Shown here: positions 7,577 to 16,637 of the stretch, in pieces
Position numbering within the stretch: position 1 is the first letter of the stretch
How the letters are laid out: each line of letters begins with the position of its first letter
Position numbers and translations under genes: made by a program
The notes under the pieces: generated by a model
Told to the model about the DNA's origin: nothing
Databases searched by the model: none
The model's input: the letters and a program-made list of their open reading frames with translations, nothing else
DNA from: an uncultured Rhodanobacteraceae bacterium
GTDB lineage: Bacteria; Pseudomonadota; Gammaproteobacteria; Xanthomonadales; SZUA-5
Length of the DNA: 64,000 nt
Assembly: GCA_937928755.1 (NCBI GenBank)
Contig: CALEZI010000135.1
Location: forward strand, 1 to 64,000
Reading direction: 5' to 3'

Positions 7577-8989
7577 CTACGCGTGTATCGCGTGCCCCAA
7601 GGCCGCCAGCGCCGCCTCGGGCAGGGTTTCGGTCATCGTCGGATGCACGTGGATGGTGCCGGACAGATCTTCCAGCCGCGCGCCCATTTCCAGCGCCAGC
7701 GCGAATTCGCCGGACAGCTCCGAGACATGCGCACCGACCGCGTGGATGCCCAGCACCAGATGGTTGTCGGCGCGCGCGGTGACGCGCACGAAACCGCCGT
7801 CGCTGCCGGCCTGCATCGCCAATGAGCGGCCGTTGGCGGCAAACGGGAAGTTGCCGACCACAACCTCGATGCCCTGCGCCTTGGCATCGTCGGGCGACAG
7901 GCCACATCCGACCAGTTCCGGTTCGGTGAAACACACGGCGGCGATCGCCACCGGATTGAAGCTGCGGCGCTTCCCGGCAATGATTTCGGCGACCATTTCG
8001 CCCTGCGCCGAGGCCTTGTGCGCCAGCATCGGCTCGCCGATCAGGTCGCCGATCGCCCACACATTGCGCATCGAAGTGCGGCACTGGTCGTCGACCTTGA
8101 CGAAGGCGCCGTTCATGTCGATCGCCATCTTTTCCAGGCCCCAACCCTGTGTTGCCGGACGTCGCCCGACCGCGACCAGTACCTTGTCGCAAACCAGCTC
8201 CTTGCGTTCGCCGTCGGCGGTTTCCACCTGCAGTGCGCGGCCATTCGGCCCTTCGACGACGCCGAGAGCCTTGGTCTTCAGATGCACCTCGACCTTGTGC
8301 TGCTTCAGCCAGTTTTCCACCGGCTTGACCAGCGGGCGGTCGAACAGCGTCAGGATGCGAACGAGCGCCTCGACGAACACCACCTGGCTGCCCATGCGCG
8401 CATAGGCGATGCCGAGTTCCATGCCGATGTAGCCGGCGCCGATCACCACCAGGCGCTGCGGCACTTCGCGTTGCAACAACGCCTCGGTGGACGACAGCAC
8501 ATGTTCGCCATACGGAATCGACGGGATGCCGGCGACCACGGAACCGGTCGCCAGGATCACGTGTTCAGCGGAGATCGTGACCTCACCGTCGGCAGTCGCG
8601 ACCGTGCAGTTCTTGGCATCGGAAAACACCGCCTTGCCATGCACGACACGCACCTTGGCCTTCTTCAGCAGCGCGCCGACGCCACCATTCAGCTTGTCGA
8701 CCACAGTTTCCTTCCAGTCGATCGCGCCGCCGAGATCGAACACCGGCGGGCTGTCGAGACGGATACCGAGCTTGCCCATCCCGACGTGGTGCTGCATTTC
8801 CTCGAACTTGCCGGCGACATGGATCAGCGCCTTGCTTGGAATGCAGCCGCGGATGAGACACGTACCCCCAAGCCGATCGGCCTCGACGATCGTGGTCTTG
8901 AGGCCCAACTGCCCGCAGCGGATCGCGGCGACATAACCGCCGGGACCACCACCGACGACGAGGACCTGGGTTTGGATTTGTTCGGACAT
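7577..8989 (-). CDS. lpdA: Dihydrolipoyl dehydrogenase (E3)
   Basis: This 470-residue flavoprotein reoxidises the lipoyl groups of the dehydrogenase complex using NAD+. The FAD-binding motif VVGGGPGGYVAA is at residues 11-22, and the redox disulfide is Cys44-Cys49 in GGTCLIRGCIPSK. The NAD-binding motif VIGAGYIGMELG follows in the middle. The C-terminal HVHPTMTE holds the catalytic His-Glu pair. GAGGAA precedes the ATG. It is last in the minus-strand branched-chain dehydrogenase cluster, 244 bp after E2, with a purine/pyrimidine repeat between them. That gap may reduce or uncouple its expression. It is probably the complex-specific E3, though it could also serve others. Confidence 0.96.
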   Translation of the reverse strand: MSEQIQTQVLVVGGGPGGYVAAIRCGQLGLKTTIVEADRLGGTCLIRGCIPSKALIHVAGKFEEMQHHVGMGKLGIRLDSPPVFDLGGAIDWKETVVDKLNGGVGALLKKAKVRVVHGKAVFSDAKNCTVATADGEVTISAEHVILATGSVVAGIPSIPYGEHVLSSTEALLQREVPQRLVVIGAGYIGMELGIAYARMGSQVVFVEALVRILTLFDRPLVKPVENWLKQHKVEVHLKTKALGVVEGPNGRALQVETADGERKELVCDKVLVAVGRRPATQGWGLEKMAIDMNGAFVKVDDQCRTSMRNVWAIGDLIGEPMLAHKASAQGEMVAEIIAGKRRSFNPVAIAAVCFTEPELVGCGLSPDDAKAQGIEVVVGNFPFAANGRSLAMQAGSDGGFVRVTARADNHLVLGIHAVGAHVSELSGEFALALEMGARLEDLSGTIHVHPTMTETLPEAALAALGHAIHA

Positions 8990-9010
8990 TGCGGTTCCTC
9001 GCTGAAGAGC

Positions 9011-9171
9011 AGGAAAAAGGAAAAGGGAAAAAGGAGGGAGAGCAGGAAAAGGGAAAAAGGAAAAGGGGAAAGCCGGCGCCGAGGCTTTCGGCCTTTCCCG
9101 GACATTGCCACCGTTCGCCAGATCGTTGCGAGCCCGCTCTTCCCTTTCCCTTTTTCCCTTTTCCTTTTTCC
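9011..9171. repeat. Inverted purine/pyrimidine tandem-word element (GGAAAAA)
   Basis: A run built from GGAAAA/GGGAAAAA words (9011-9069) faces its reverse complement, TTCCCTTTTTCCC words (9139-9171), around a 69-bp GC-rich spacer. It fills the gap between E2 and E3. The arms could form a hairpin in RNA or triplex-like DNA. The architecture matches other loci here, but the word is unique to this one. Confidence 0.75.
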
Positions 9172-9233
9172 CCTACTTGCATCAAGCCCGCGGGCCACGC
9201 TGGCCGGAAACGGTCAGCGTGGCAACGACGACA

Positions 9234-10574
9234 CTACTCGATGAACAACGCCGCCGGATTCTCCAGTTGCGCGCGCACGTGCTGGACGAACTCGGCGGCG
9301 TCCATGCCGTCGACCATGCGGTGATCGCAGCAGGTCGACAGGTTCATCATCTGGCGGATGACGATCTGGCCGTTCCTGACCATCGGCCGCTCGATCATCT
9401 TGTTGACGCCGATGATCGCCACTTCCGGTGCGTTGATCACCGGTGTGGTGACGATGCCGCCGAGCGCGCCGAGGCTGGTGATGGTGATCGACGAGCCGGT
9501 CAGTTCCTCGCGCTTGGCCTTGCCACTGCGCGCGGCCTCCGCCAGGCGGCGGATCTCGGCGCCGGTCTGCCACAGGTCGAGCGCCTCGGCGTGGCGTACC
9601 ACCGGCACCATCAGGCCGCTCGGGGTCTGCGTGGCGATGCCGCAGTGCAGGCCGGCGTGACGGTAGGCGATGCCGGCCTCGTCGTCGTAGGTGACGTTGA
9701 CCTGCGGGAACTTGACGATCGAATTGGCCAGCGCGCGCACCAGGAAGGGCAACAGGGTGAGCTTGCCGCGGGTCTTGCCGTGAACCTCGTTCAGGTGTTT
9801 ACGCAGGCTCTCGAGTTCCGTGCAGTCCACTTCCTCGACATAGGCGAAGTGCGGGATGCGCTGCTTGGCGCGCTGCATCGCCTCGGCGATCTTGCGACGC
9901 ACACCGATGATCTTGATGGCCTCGACGCCTTCGCGTTTCGCCCGGCCGGCCGGCGCTGCGCCACTCGCCGGCGTAGCGCTGCGTGCGATGAACGCATCCA
10001 GATCCTCGTGGCGAATCTGCCCGGCCGGGCCGCTGCCGGCCACGTACTGCAACTGGATGCCGAGTTCCTGCGCGCGGCGGCGCACGGCGGGCGAGGCGAG
10101 GGGCTTTTCGCCGGGGGGACGGGGGAGACCGGGGGCGCCGCTTGCAGCCGCGGCCGGCGTTGCTACAGGTGCCGGCGCAGGTGTTGGTGTGGGTGTGGGT
10201 GTTGGTGTTGCTGTTGGTGTTGGTAAAGGCGCGGGGGCCGCAGCCGCTGGCGCAGTGATTGGCGCCGGCGCCGGCGTAGCCGCGGCCGCCGCACGCTTCG
10301 TCATGACGTCATCCGCACCCGGCGTCCCGGCACCCTCGACCTCGAGGATCACCAGCGGCCCACCGACGGCGGCCATGTCGCCGGCATTGCCGCACAGTTC
10401 GATGATGGTTCCCGAGACCGGCGATGAAATCTCGACCGAGGCCTTGTCAGTCAGCATGTCGACCAGCGGCTGGTCTTCCTTGACCACGTCGCCGACCTTG
10501 ACGCGCCATTCGGCGATCTCGCTCTCGGCGATGCCCTCGCCCACGTCCGGCAGCTTGAAGATGTAGCGTCCCAT
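9234..10574 (-). CDS. bkdB: Branched-chain 2-oxoacid dehydrogenase E2 (lipoyl acyltransferase)
   Basis: This 446-residue protein is the core transacylase of the complex. Residues 1-80 form the lipoyl domain, with the lipoylated Lys44 in MLTDKASVEI. An Ala-Pro-rich linker follows, full of TPTPTPTPAP-type repeats. The E3/E1-binding domain (SPAVRRRAQELGIQL) is next, then the catalytic domain ending with HRMVDGMDAAEFV, the His-x3-Asp-Gly active site. ATG 10572-10574 is chosen because AAAGGA precedes it; an upstream frame extension is not supported. The linker DNA is simple-sequence (GT-rich on the plus strand near 10185-10225), a likely spot for length changes. Confidence 0.95.
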   Translation of the reverse strand: MGRYIFKLPDVGEGIAESEIAEWRVKVGDVVKEDQPLVDMLTDKASVEISSPVSGTIIELCGNAGDMAAVGGPLVILEVEGAGTPGADDVMTKRAAAAATPAPAPITAPAAAAPAPLPTPTATPTPTPTPTPAPAPVATPAAAASGAPGLPRPPGEKPLASPAVRRRAQELGIQLQYVAGSGPAGQIRHEDLDAFIARSATPASGAAPAGRAKREGVEAIKIIGVRRKIAEAMQRAKQRIPHFAYVEEVDCTELESLRKHLNEVHGKTRGKLTLLPFLVRALANSIVKFPQVNVTYDDEAGIAYRHAGLHCGIATQTPSGLMVPVVRHAEALDLWQTGAEIRRLAEAARSGKAKREELTGSSITITSLGALGGIVTTPVINAPEVAIIGVNKMIERPMVRNGQIVIRQMMNLSTCCDHRMVDGMDAAEFVQHVRAQLENPAALFIE

Positions 10575-10617
10575 GGTTCGATCCTTTCGCGTGTACTGCA
10601 ACGCAGTTGCCGTGAAT

Positions 10618-10703
10618 GTAGGTCACGTTGGCCATGCTTTTCGGCCTACGTGACATCGCGCCGCCGCTGTCACGTAGCCCGCAACGCGGACAACGTGACC
10701 TAC
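10618..10703. repeat. GTAGGTCACGTTG-family inverted repeat inside the bkd operon
   Basis: The outer ends GTAGGTCACGTTG and CAACGTGACCTAC are exact inverted copies, with two internal CACGTAG/CTACGTGAC words. It sits in the 148-bp gap between E1 beta and E2, so a transcript of the whole operon would carry this hairpin. Confidence 0.75.
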
Positions 10704-10722
10704 GTTCGTCAACGAGCCTCGC

Positions 10723-11736
10723 CTAGTTTTCCATCACTTTCAGTATCGCGCGCTTGACCCGATCGGGCCCCGGGAAATACTCCCATTCGAAGGCGTGCGG
10801 ATAAGGCGTATCCCAACCGGCCACGCGCACGATCTGCGCTTCCAGATGCATGAAGCAGTTCTCCTGCACCTGAGCCGACAACTCGGCGCCATAACCGCCA
10901 GTGCGCGTGGCCTCGTGCACGATCACGCAGCGGCCGGTCTTCTTCACCGATTCGACGATGCAGTCGATGTCGAGCGGCAGCAGCGTGCGCAAATCGATGA
11001 CCTCGCCGTCGACGCCGGCTTCGGCAACGCCCGCCAGTGCGACATGCACCATGGTCCCGTAGGCGAGGATGGTGACGTCGCTGCCCGCGCGCACGATCGA
11101 CGCCTTGCCGAGTTCGACGCGGTAATACCCTTCCGGTACCTCACCGAGATCGTGTTTGGACCACGGCACCAGCGGGCGGTCGTGGTAGCCCTCGAAGGGG
11201 CCGTTGTAGATGCGCTTGGGCTCGAAGAACACCACCGAATCGTCATCCTCGATGGCGGCGATCAGCAGGCCCTTGGCGTCGATCGGATTCGACGGAATCA
11301 CCGTCTTCAGGCCAGCCACATGAGTGAAGATCGCTTCCGGGCTCTGGCTGTGCGTCTGCCCACCGAAAATGCCGCCGCCACACGGCGAGCGCACCGTGAT
11401 CGGCGCCCAGAACTCGCCGCCGGAACGGTAACGCAGGCGTGCGGCTTCCGAGACAAGCTGGTCGAAGGCCGGGTAGATGTAGTCGGCGAACTGGATCTCG
11501 ACGACCGGGCGCAGGCCATACACACCCATGCCCACTGCCGTGGCGAGGATGCCGCCCTCGGCGATCGGCGCGTCGAACACACGATGTTTGCCGTATTTCT
11601 TCTGCAGTCCCGCGGTACAGCGAAACACACCGCCGAAATAGCCGACGTCTTCGCCGAAAACGACGGTGCCGGAGTCGCGCTCGAGCATGATGTCCATGGC
11701 CGAGTTGATTGCCTGAATCATGTTCATTCTGGCCAT
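10723..11736 (-). CDS. bkdAB: 2-oxoisovalerate dehydrogenase E1 beta subunit
   Basis: This 337-residue protein forms the E1 heterotetramer with the alpha subunit and carries out the thiamine-dependent decarboxylation of branched-chain 2-oxoacids. Family landmarks are FGEDVGYFGGVFRCTAGL at residues 28-45, FDAPIAEGGILATAVGMG, VEIQFADYIYPAFDQ, and the ion-binding region around RSPCGGGIFGG. The C-terminal transketolase domain holds VIDLRTLLPLD. Its ATG has GGGAG upstream and lies 2 bp after the alpha subunit stop, so the two are translated as a pair. Confidence 0.96.
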   Translation of the reverse strand: MARMNMIQAINSAMDIMLERDSGTVVFGEDVGYFGGVFRCTAGLQKKYGKHRVFDAPIAEGGILATAVGMGVYGLRPVVEIQFADYIYPAFDQLVSEAARLRYRSGGEFWAPITVRSPCGGGIFGGQTHSQSPEAIFTHVAGLKTVIPSNPIDAKGLLIAAIEDDDSVVFFEPKRIYNGPFEGYHDRPLVPWSKHDLGEVPEGYYRVELGKASIVRAGSDVTILAYGTMVHVALAGVAEAGVDGEVIDLRTLLPLDIDCIVESVKKTGRCVIVHEATRTGGYGAELSAQVQENCFMHLEAQIVRVAGWDTPYPHAFEWEYFPGPDRVKRAILKVMEN

Positions 11737-11738
11737 GA

Positions 11739-12968
11739 TCAGACTCCCGATTCCTGGCGTTGACGGATCAGGTGCTGCGGCACCTCCTTGAACACATCCT
11801 CGAACATGCTCGCCGCGCTGGTCGGCTTGACGCCGAGCGTGCCGTAGCTTTCCGCTTCTTTCTGCGCGGCGCGCACGTACTCGTCGAGTTCGGCGTTGAG
11901 CGCCTCATGCTGCGCCTCGCTCCAGGCGCCGATCGCGATCAGGTGCTGCTTCAAGCGATTGATCGGATCGCCGAGCGGCCAGCGCTGTGCTTCGTCGTCC
12001 GGTCGATAGGCCGACGGGTCGTCGCTGGTCGAGTGCGGCGCGGCGCGGTAGGTATAGAGCTCGATCAGCGTGGCGCCATGGTTGTTGCGCGCGCGCTCGG
12101 CGGCCCACTTGGTCGCCGCATACACGGCGAGGAAATCGTTGCCGTCGACGCGCAGGCCGGGCAGGCCGTAGCCGATCGCGCGCGCGCCGAAGGTGGTTTG
12201 TTCGCCGCCGGCGATGCCCTGGAAACTGGAGATCGCCCACTGGTTGTTGACCACATTCAGGATCACCGGCGCCTGGTAGACGGTGGCGAAGGTCAGCGCG
12301 TAGTGGAAATCGGCTTCGGCGGTAGTGCCGTCGCCGACCCAGCTGGCGGCGATGCGCGTATCGCCCTTGAGCGCCGAGGCCATCGCCCAGCCGACCGCCT
12401 GCGGAAACTGGGTGCCGAGGTTGCCGGAGATCGAGAAGAAGCCGACTTCCTTGACCGAATACATGATCGGCAACTGGCGGCCCTTCAGGCGGTCCCTGGT
12501 GTTGTTGTAGACCTGACACATCATGTCGACCAGCGACCAGTCGCGCGCCACCAGCAGGCCCTGCTGGCGGTAGCTGGGGAACAGCATGTCGGCCGGATCC
12601 AGCGCCATCGCCTGGGCCACCGCGACCGCTTCCTCGCCGGTGCACTTCATGTAGAACGAGGTCTTGCCCTGGCGCTGCACGCGCATCATGCGCTCGTCGT
12701 AAATGCGCGTGGTCAGCATGTAGCGCAGACCGCGGATCAGCATTTCCGGCGACAGCTTGGGATCCCAGTCGCCAACCGCCTGGCCGTTCTCGTCGAGCAC
12801 GCGGATCATGCCGAAGGCGTGCTCGCGCATGCCGTGGGCGGGCTCGTCGATCGCCGGCTTGCGCAGGCTGCCCGCTGGCGGGATCACGATCTCGCTGAAG
12901 TCGTGGCTCTGGCCTGGCCGCGCCTTGGGCTCCGGAACATGGAGTCTTAACGGCTGCTTGTCGCTCAT
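11739..12968 (-). CDS. bkdAA: 2-oxoisovalerate dehydrogenase E1 alpha subunit
   Basis: This 409-residue protein binds thiamine diphosphate. The cofactor motif starts at GDGTTAEADFHYALTFA and ends at NVVNNQWAIS. The segment SFYMKCTGEEAVAVAQA and the phosphorylation-loop-like YRAAPHSTSDDPSAYR are typical of E1 alpha. I use ATG 12966-12968 (MSDKQPLRLHVPEP), because GGGAGGG lies upstream and the extra upstream codons show no family features. It is first in the order E1 alpha, E1 beta, E2, E3. The complex makes branched acyl-CoAs for leucine, isoleucine and valine breakdown and for iso-branched fatty acids, abundant in this order. No bkdR regulator is adjacent. Confidence 0.96.
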   Translation of the reverse strand: MSDKQPLRLHVPEPKARPGQSHDFSEIVIPPAGSLRKPAIDEPAHGMREHAFGMIRVLDENGQAVGDWDPKLSPEMLIRGLRYMLTTRIYDERMMRVQRQGKTSFYMKCTGEEAVAVAQAMALDPADMLFPSYRQQGLLVARDWSLVDMMCQVYNNTRDRLKGRQLPIMYSVKEVGFFSISGNLGTQFPQAVGWAMASALKGDTRIAASWVGDGTTAEADFHYALTFATVYQAPVILNVVNNQWAISSFQGIAGGEQTTFGARAIGYGLPGLRVDGNDFLAVYAATKWAAERARNNHGATLIELYTYRAAPHSTSDDPSAYRPDDEAQRWPLGDPINRLKQHLIAIGAWSEAQHEALNAELDEYVRAAQKEAESYGTLGVKPTSAASMFEDVFKEVPQHLIRQRQESGV

Positions 12969-13154
12969 GTGTGCGCCCTCCCGGTGGCGAGTCCAGTCGC
13001 CCACGTGGCCGTGGGCATTGAAGCCCGCCATTCTATGCGTGCCGGGCGTCGCGCGCGTGACTGGGATCAGCGGGACATTCAGTCTGTGGATTCCGGTCGT
13101 TGTGCTCGTTCGCCTGTGGAGCGGCGCTACCCTCGACGCCTGCAGGAACGGGCG

Positions 13155-13886
13155 TCAGCGACCGCCGAGGTGCGGGTACGGATTGATCGGCGTGCCCTGC
13201 CACCAGTTCTTTTCCGGGCCGAGGATGAAGATCGCGAAGTGCAGGTGCGGCCCGGCCGGATTGGCGTTGCCGCTGTAGCCGACATAACCGATCAGATCGC
13301 CGCGCTCGACGGACTGACCCTCGGTCAGGCCGTCCGCATAGCGGTCCAGATGCGCGTAGTAGTACGCCAGTTCGGCGTCGTCGTCGAACTGGTAGATGGT
13401 CAGTCCGCCCGGTTTGCTGTTGAACAGCTTGACGATGACGCCGTCGTCGACCGCAAGCACTGGCGTGCCGGTCGGCGCCATGATGTCGATGGCGTCGTGG
13501 CTGCGGCCCTGGCCGCGGGCATCGGTAAAGGTGTCGCTGATCTGTGCCGCGCTGATGCCGGAAACCGGGATCAACAGGGCGAGATCGGGTGCCAGCGTCG
13601 GCACGTCGACCGCCGCTTTCGCGGCTGCGAGTTCGGCCGGCTGCCGTGTTTCGGCGTTGGGCTGCGCAGTGGTGTGCTCGATGACCGAAATTGCCTCGGG
13701 GGGACTGGGCGAGGCGGCGTCGAGCCGTTCCTCCCCGTGGATCAGCGCCGGTCGGGTAACGGTTGGCGTGGTGGATGTTTCGCGGTCGTCGGCCACGCGC
13801 GGTGGCCGCTGCGGATTCAGCCAGAGGAAGCCCAGCGCCAATGCGCCGCAGAGCAGACCGGCGAGGAAAGTCGCCAGACCCTTCAT
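13155..13886 (-). CDS. M23-family (LytM) metallopeptidase
   Basis: This 243-residue protein is probably a periplasmic peptidoglycan endopeptidase or an inactive relative that activates amidases. It has one N-terminal membrane helix (residues 5-24), a low-complexity Ser/Thr/Pro region, and the peptidase domain in the second half. Zinc ligands are visible in SHDAIDIMAP (His and Asp) and GPHLHFAIF (the His-x-His motif), so the enzyme looks active. The L,D-transpeptidase gene ends 25 bp upstream on the same strand, so the two may be co-transcribed. Confidence 0.88.
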   Translation of the reverse strand: MKGLATFLAGLLCGALALGFLWLNPQRPPRVADDRETSTTPTVTRPALIHGEERLDAASPSPPEAISVIEHTTAQPNAETRQPAELAAAKAAVDVPTLAPDLALLIPVSGISAAQISDTFTDARGQGRSHDAIDIMAPTGTPVLAVDDGVIVKLFNSKPGGLTIYQFDDDAELAYYYAHLDRYADGLTEGQSVERGDLIGYVGYSGNANPAGPHLHFAIFILGPEKNWWQGTPINPYPHLGGR

Positions 13887-13910
13887 GCAGGAACGTCGGC
13901 TGCGTTGGGC

Positions 13911-14903
13911 CTACTCACGCAGCAGCACCGGCATGTTGTTCTTCACCGCCCGCGACAGCAGCAGCGCGGTCCAGTTGGTCACGCGGATGCAGCCATTCGA
14001 TTCGCTCTTGCCGACGCGCGATGGTTCCGGCGTGCCGTGGATGCCGTAATGCTCCTTCGACAGGTCGATCCACACGAGTCCGACGGGATTGTTCGGCCCC
14101 GGCTTCAATTCCGCCTTGACGTGGGTCGGATCGGCGTTCCAGAACAGGTCCGGGCTGTAGTAGAAAACCGGATTGGTGGAGACGCTCTCGACCTTCCATT
14201 CGCCCACCGGGAGCGGGTCGTGCTTGCTGCCGGTGGATGACGGGAACTGCGCGATGATCTTGCCGTCGGCGTCAGCCAGCATCAGCGTGCGCTCGGAGCG
14301 GTCGACGATGACCTGCGCGGCGGCCGGCGGTGGCGCGGCGTCGAGTACGTTCGGCACCCTGATCACTTCGCCGGCGAGGTCGAGCTGTTTGCCCGGATTC
14401 AACTTGGCGATCAACGCCGGGCTGGCATGGAAGCGCTCACCGAGCGCCTCGCCAATCGAGGTGTAGCCCAGCGCAGGCAGCGCGGCGCGCTCCATCATGT
14501 CCTTGGGCAATTCCACGAATGGACCCTTCACGTCGGCATCAAGCAGCGTGTACTCGACCAGCGTCGGCACCGCGTCGAGCTCGAGTTGGGCCCAGGTATC
14601 CGGTCCCAGTCGACCGTCATCGTCGAGACCGCGGCTGCGCTGAAAGCCCTTCAGCGCCTTGCTGAGGTTGCCGCCCGGAAGACCGTCGATCTCGCCCGAG
14701 GAAAAATGCGCGCGGTCGAGCAGCACTTGGGCGCGCAGCACGTCGCGTTTCTCGGGCGGCGCCGTAGTCATCGCGGCGATGTCCATGGTGGCATCGGCGG
14801 CGGGCTGCGCCGGTGTGTTGGCATCTTGCCCATGCGCGGCAGCGCACAGGCCGATCAGCGGCAGCAAGATCAGGAATTTCACGGCAAGTTTGTTGCTGGG
14901 CAT
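13911..14903 (-). CDS. L,D-transpeptidase (YkuD) with peptidoglycan-binding domain
   Basis: This 330-residue protein should cross-link peptidoglycan through L,D bonds or attach proteins to it. A signal peptide covers about residues 1-25. A peptidoglycan-binding fold follows (AQVLLDRAHFSSGEIDG, then ALKGFQRSRGLDDDGRLG). The YkuD domain ends with HGTPEPSRVGKSESNGCI, which includes the catalytic His, Ser and Cys. The short LysM-like segment ALGERFHASPALIAKLNPG lies between. ATG 14901-14903 is chosen because it begins a normal signal peptide; 45 upstream codons in the same frame look non-coding. Confidence 0.92.
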   Translation of the reverse strand: MPSNKLAVKFLILLPLIGLCAAAHGQDANTPAQPAADATMDIAAMTTAPPEKRDVLRAQVLLDRAHFSSGEIDGLPGGNLSKALKGFQRSRGLDDDGRLGPDTWAQLELDAVPTLVEYTLLDADVKGPFVELPKDMMERAALPALGYTSIGEALGERFHASPALIAKLNPGKQLDLAGEVIRVPNVLDAAPPPAAAQVIVDRSERTLMLADADGKIIAQFPSSTGSKHDPLPVGEWKVESVSTNPVFYYSPDLFWNADPTHVKAELKPGPNNPVGLVWIDLSKEHYGIHGTPEPSRVGKSESNGCIRVTNWTALLLSRAVKNNMPVLLRE

Positions 14904-15062
14904 GGCACGGTCGCCTGACGCGCGCCTGTTCGCGCAATACCCCTGATTGAATCTGAACCCGCGGGCAGGGTCGGTGCGCTGTCGCACGCAGCTGTCCGCG
15001 CGCTCAGGCTGTCGTCCGCCGACTGGACGATGAACCACACAAGCTGCGCATGCGCGAACGGC

Positions 15063-15593
15063 TCAACGCATGCGGGAAACGCGCCGGGCAAAATCCGCCA
15101 CTGCCGACCAATCGGTGAAATCGACGCAGGCATCCAGGTTGGTCGGGCCCCTGGTGATCCACATGATCAAGCGGATGATGTGGCGATCAAGAAATCCACA
15201 GGACGGGTAGTCGAGCTTGCCGGCGAAAACGCTCGCCAAAGTGGGCTGCCAGGCGCAGGTTTGCAGCAACTTGCGCACGTATGGATTGCCTTCCGCGGTG
15301 TCCTTGCCGGGTTTGCGCGCGACCAGATTGACCGAAAAGAAGGCGGTCGGGATATTCGCCCACGCCAGTCTGCAGTTGCGGATCAGTGCGACGACCTTCG
15401 GGTGGTGCTTGCCGTAGCGGATACGCGCACCGATCACGATCTTGTCGAAGCGTTGCCAATCGATGGTCGCGGCGGCGTCGACCGCCAGGAGCTCCACCTG
15501 ATGGTCATCGGCGGCGAGCAGTTCCTGGATGCGCTGGCAGATCTCCAGCGTGTGCCCATCGGTGGTCGAGTAGACGATGCAGATGCGGGCCAT
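15063..15593 (-). CDS. hemG: HemG-like flavodoxin (protoporphyrinogen IX dehydrogenase, quinone-linked)
   Basis: This 176-residue flavodoxin-fold protein should oxidise protoporphyrinogen IX to protoporphyrin IX in heme synthesis, passing electrons to quinone. The FMN phosphate loop is YSTTDGHTLEICQRI (residues 8-22). IGARIRYGKHHPKV and FFSVNLVARKPGKDT match HemG, and a C-terminal LDRHIIRLIMWITRGPT segment is also typical. Two Cys-containing stretches may be family features. It is monocistronic by spacing. Supplying heme would fit the oxidase locus, but the two are 12 kb apart. Confidence 0.88.
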   Translation of the reverse strand: MARICIVYSTTDGHTLEICQRIQELLAADDHQVELLAVDAAATIDWQRFDKIVIGARIRYGKHHPKVVALIRNCRLAWANIPTAFFSVNLVARKPGKDTAEGNPYVRKLLQTCAWQPTLASVFAGKLDYPSCGFLDRHIIRLIMWITRGPTNLDACVDFTDWSAVADFARRVSRMR

Positions 15594-15769
15594 CGTGGTC
15601 GCCTGCGAGCGAAAGTTCGATGCGCACCGTTATAGGGCGAAGTCAGACCGCGAGGTTTGATCGATGTGGGTATGGCGATTGCGCCCGTCGGGCCGCGCGG
15701 ACGCTTCGAGTCGGCCCGGCGCTTGCAGGAGTCTCACAGCAAACAACGCCCGATCCGTGTGGCAAGAAC

Positions 15770-15838
15770 GCAGACGTCGCGACCGTCGACGCGCCACTCA
15801 CTGCGCGCCGGTCGCGACATATGCAACTCGCTCCTACA
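15770..15838. repeat. GTCGCGAC/TGTAGGAGCGA-type hairpin
   Basis: GTCGCGACC (15776-15784) pairs with GGTCGCGAC (15810-15818), and the right end reads CTGTAGGAGCGAG on the minus strand. It overlaps the end of the CsbD gene, so it may also act as its terminator. Similar GGAGCGA...TCGCGA hairpins are at 27092-27148, near 45230, near 51165 and near 63630. Confidence 0.55.
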
Positions 15839-16010
15839 GTGCGTCCTTGATGTCTTCCTTGACGTCGCCGTAGGCGGCCTGCGCCTTGCCGGTGGCGTTC
15901 TCCAGCTTGCCCTTGTTTTCCATCGTCTTGTCGCCGAGTACCCGGCCGGTCACTTCCTTGACCTTGCCTTTGGCTTCCTTGACGCGACCCTTGATTTGAT
16001 CCTTGTTCAT
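15834..16010 (-). CDS. CsbD-family stress protein
   Basis: This 58-residue hydrophilic protein starts at ATG 16008-16010 behind GGAGA. It has the CsbD pattern MNKDQIKGRVKEAKGKVKE, then TGRVLGDKT and KGKLENATGKAQAAYGDVKE. Members are small, charged, probably disordered proteins made under general stress; their biochemical role is unknown. The gene is monocistronic, with a repeat overlapping its 3' end. Confidence 0.9.
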   Translation of the reverse strand: MNKDQIKGRVKEAKGKVKEVTGRVLGDKTMENKGKLENATGKAQAAYGDVKEDIKDAL

Positions 16011-16165
16011 GACGGTCTCCAGTGTTTGTACAGAATTTTCCGGTGCGCCAAAGCATCTGGTGCGTTCGGGCTGGAGCCAGCATCCGCTCACCCCGGCGAT
16101 CGGTCTGTACGACAACACACCGAGCCGAGGCTAGACTGCCCGCAGCCACGCGGAGCGCTGCGACC

Positions 16166-16558
16166 ATGGACCTCACCCTGACCACGCCGGCGCTGCTGTT
16201 TCCGGCGATCTCGTTGCTGCTGCTCGCCTACACCAACCGCTTCCTCGCGGTGGCCTCGGTGATCCGCCAGTTGCACGGCCTGCTGCTGAACAACGCGCCG
16301 GCGCACTATCACGAGGAGTTGAAAAGTCTGCGCCACCGCATGGAGCTGATCCGCAAGATGCAGGCGATCGGCGTGCTCAGCCTGTTCTTCTGCGTGCTGT
16401 GCATGTTCCTGCTGTTCGCCGGCCTGATCTTCGCCGGCAAGATCACCTTCGGTGTCGCCTTGCTGATGCTGCTGGCATCCCTCGGATTGTCGGTGCGCGA
16501 GATCCAGCTCTCGGTCGACGCCCTCGACCTGCACTTGCGCGATCTCGAGCAGCGTTGA
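16166..16558 (+). CDS. DUF2721 membrane protein
   Basis: This 130-residue protein has an N-terminal membrane segment (TTPALLFPAISLLLLAYTN), a charged helical stretch that includes LKSLRHRMELIRKMQA, two close membrane segments in the middle and a helical C-terminus. This layout matches DUF2721, a family without known function. The start is ATG 16166. It is followed 79 bp later by the TolB/TPR gene on the same strand, but no functional link is known. Confidence 0.8.
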   Translation: MDLTLTTPALLFPAISLLLLAYTNRFLAVASVIRQLHGLLLNNAPAHYHEELKSLRHRMELIRKMQAIGVLSLFFCVLCMFLLFAGLIFAGKITFGVALLMLLASLGLSVREIQLSVDALDLHLRDLEQR

Positions 16559-16637
16559 AGTGGCTCCGGCCCGCGCGGCGCCGCGCGCGCTAACATGACC
16601 GTACCTGCACCGGCCCGATCAAGGACGCGCTGCCGCG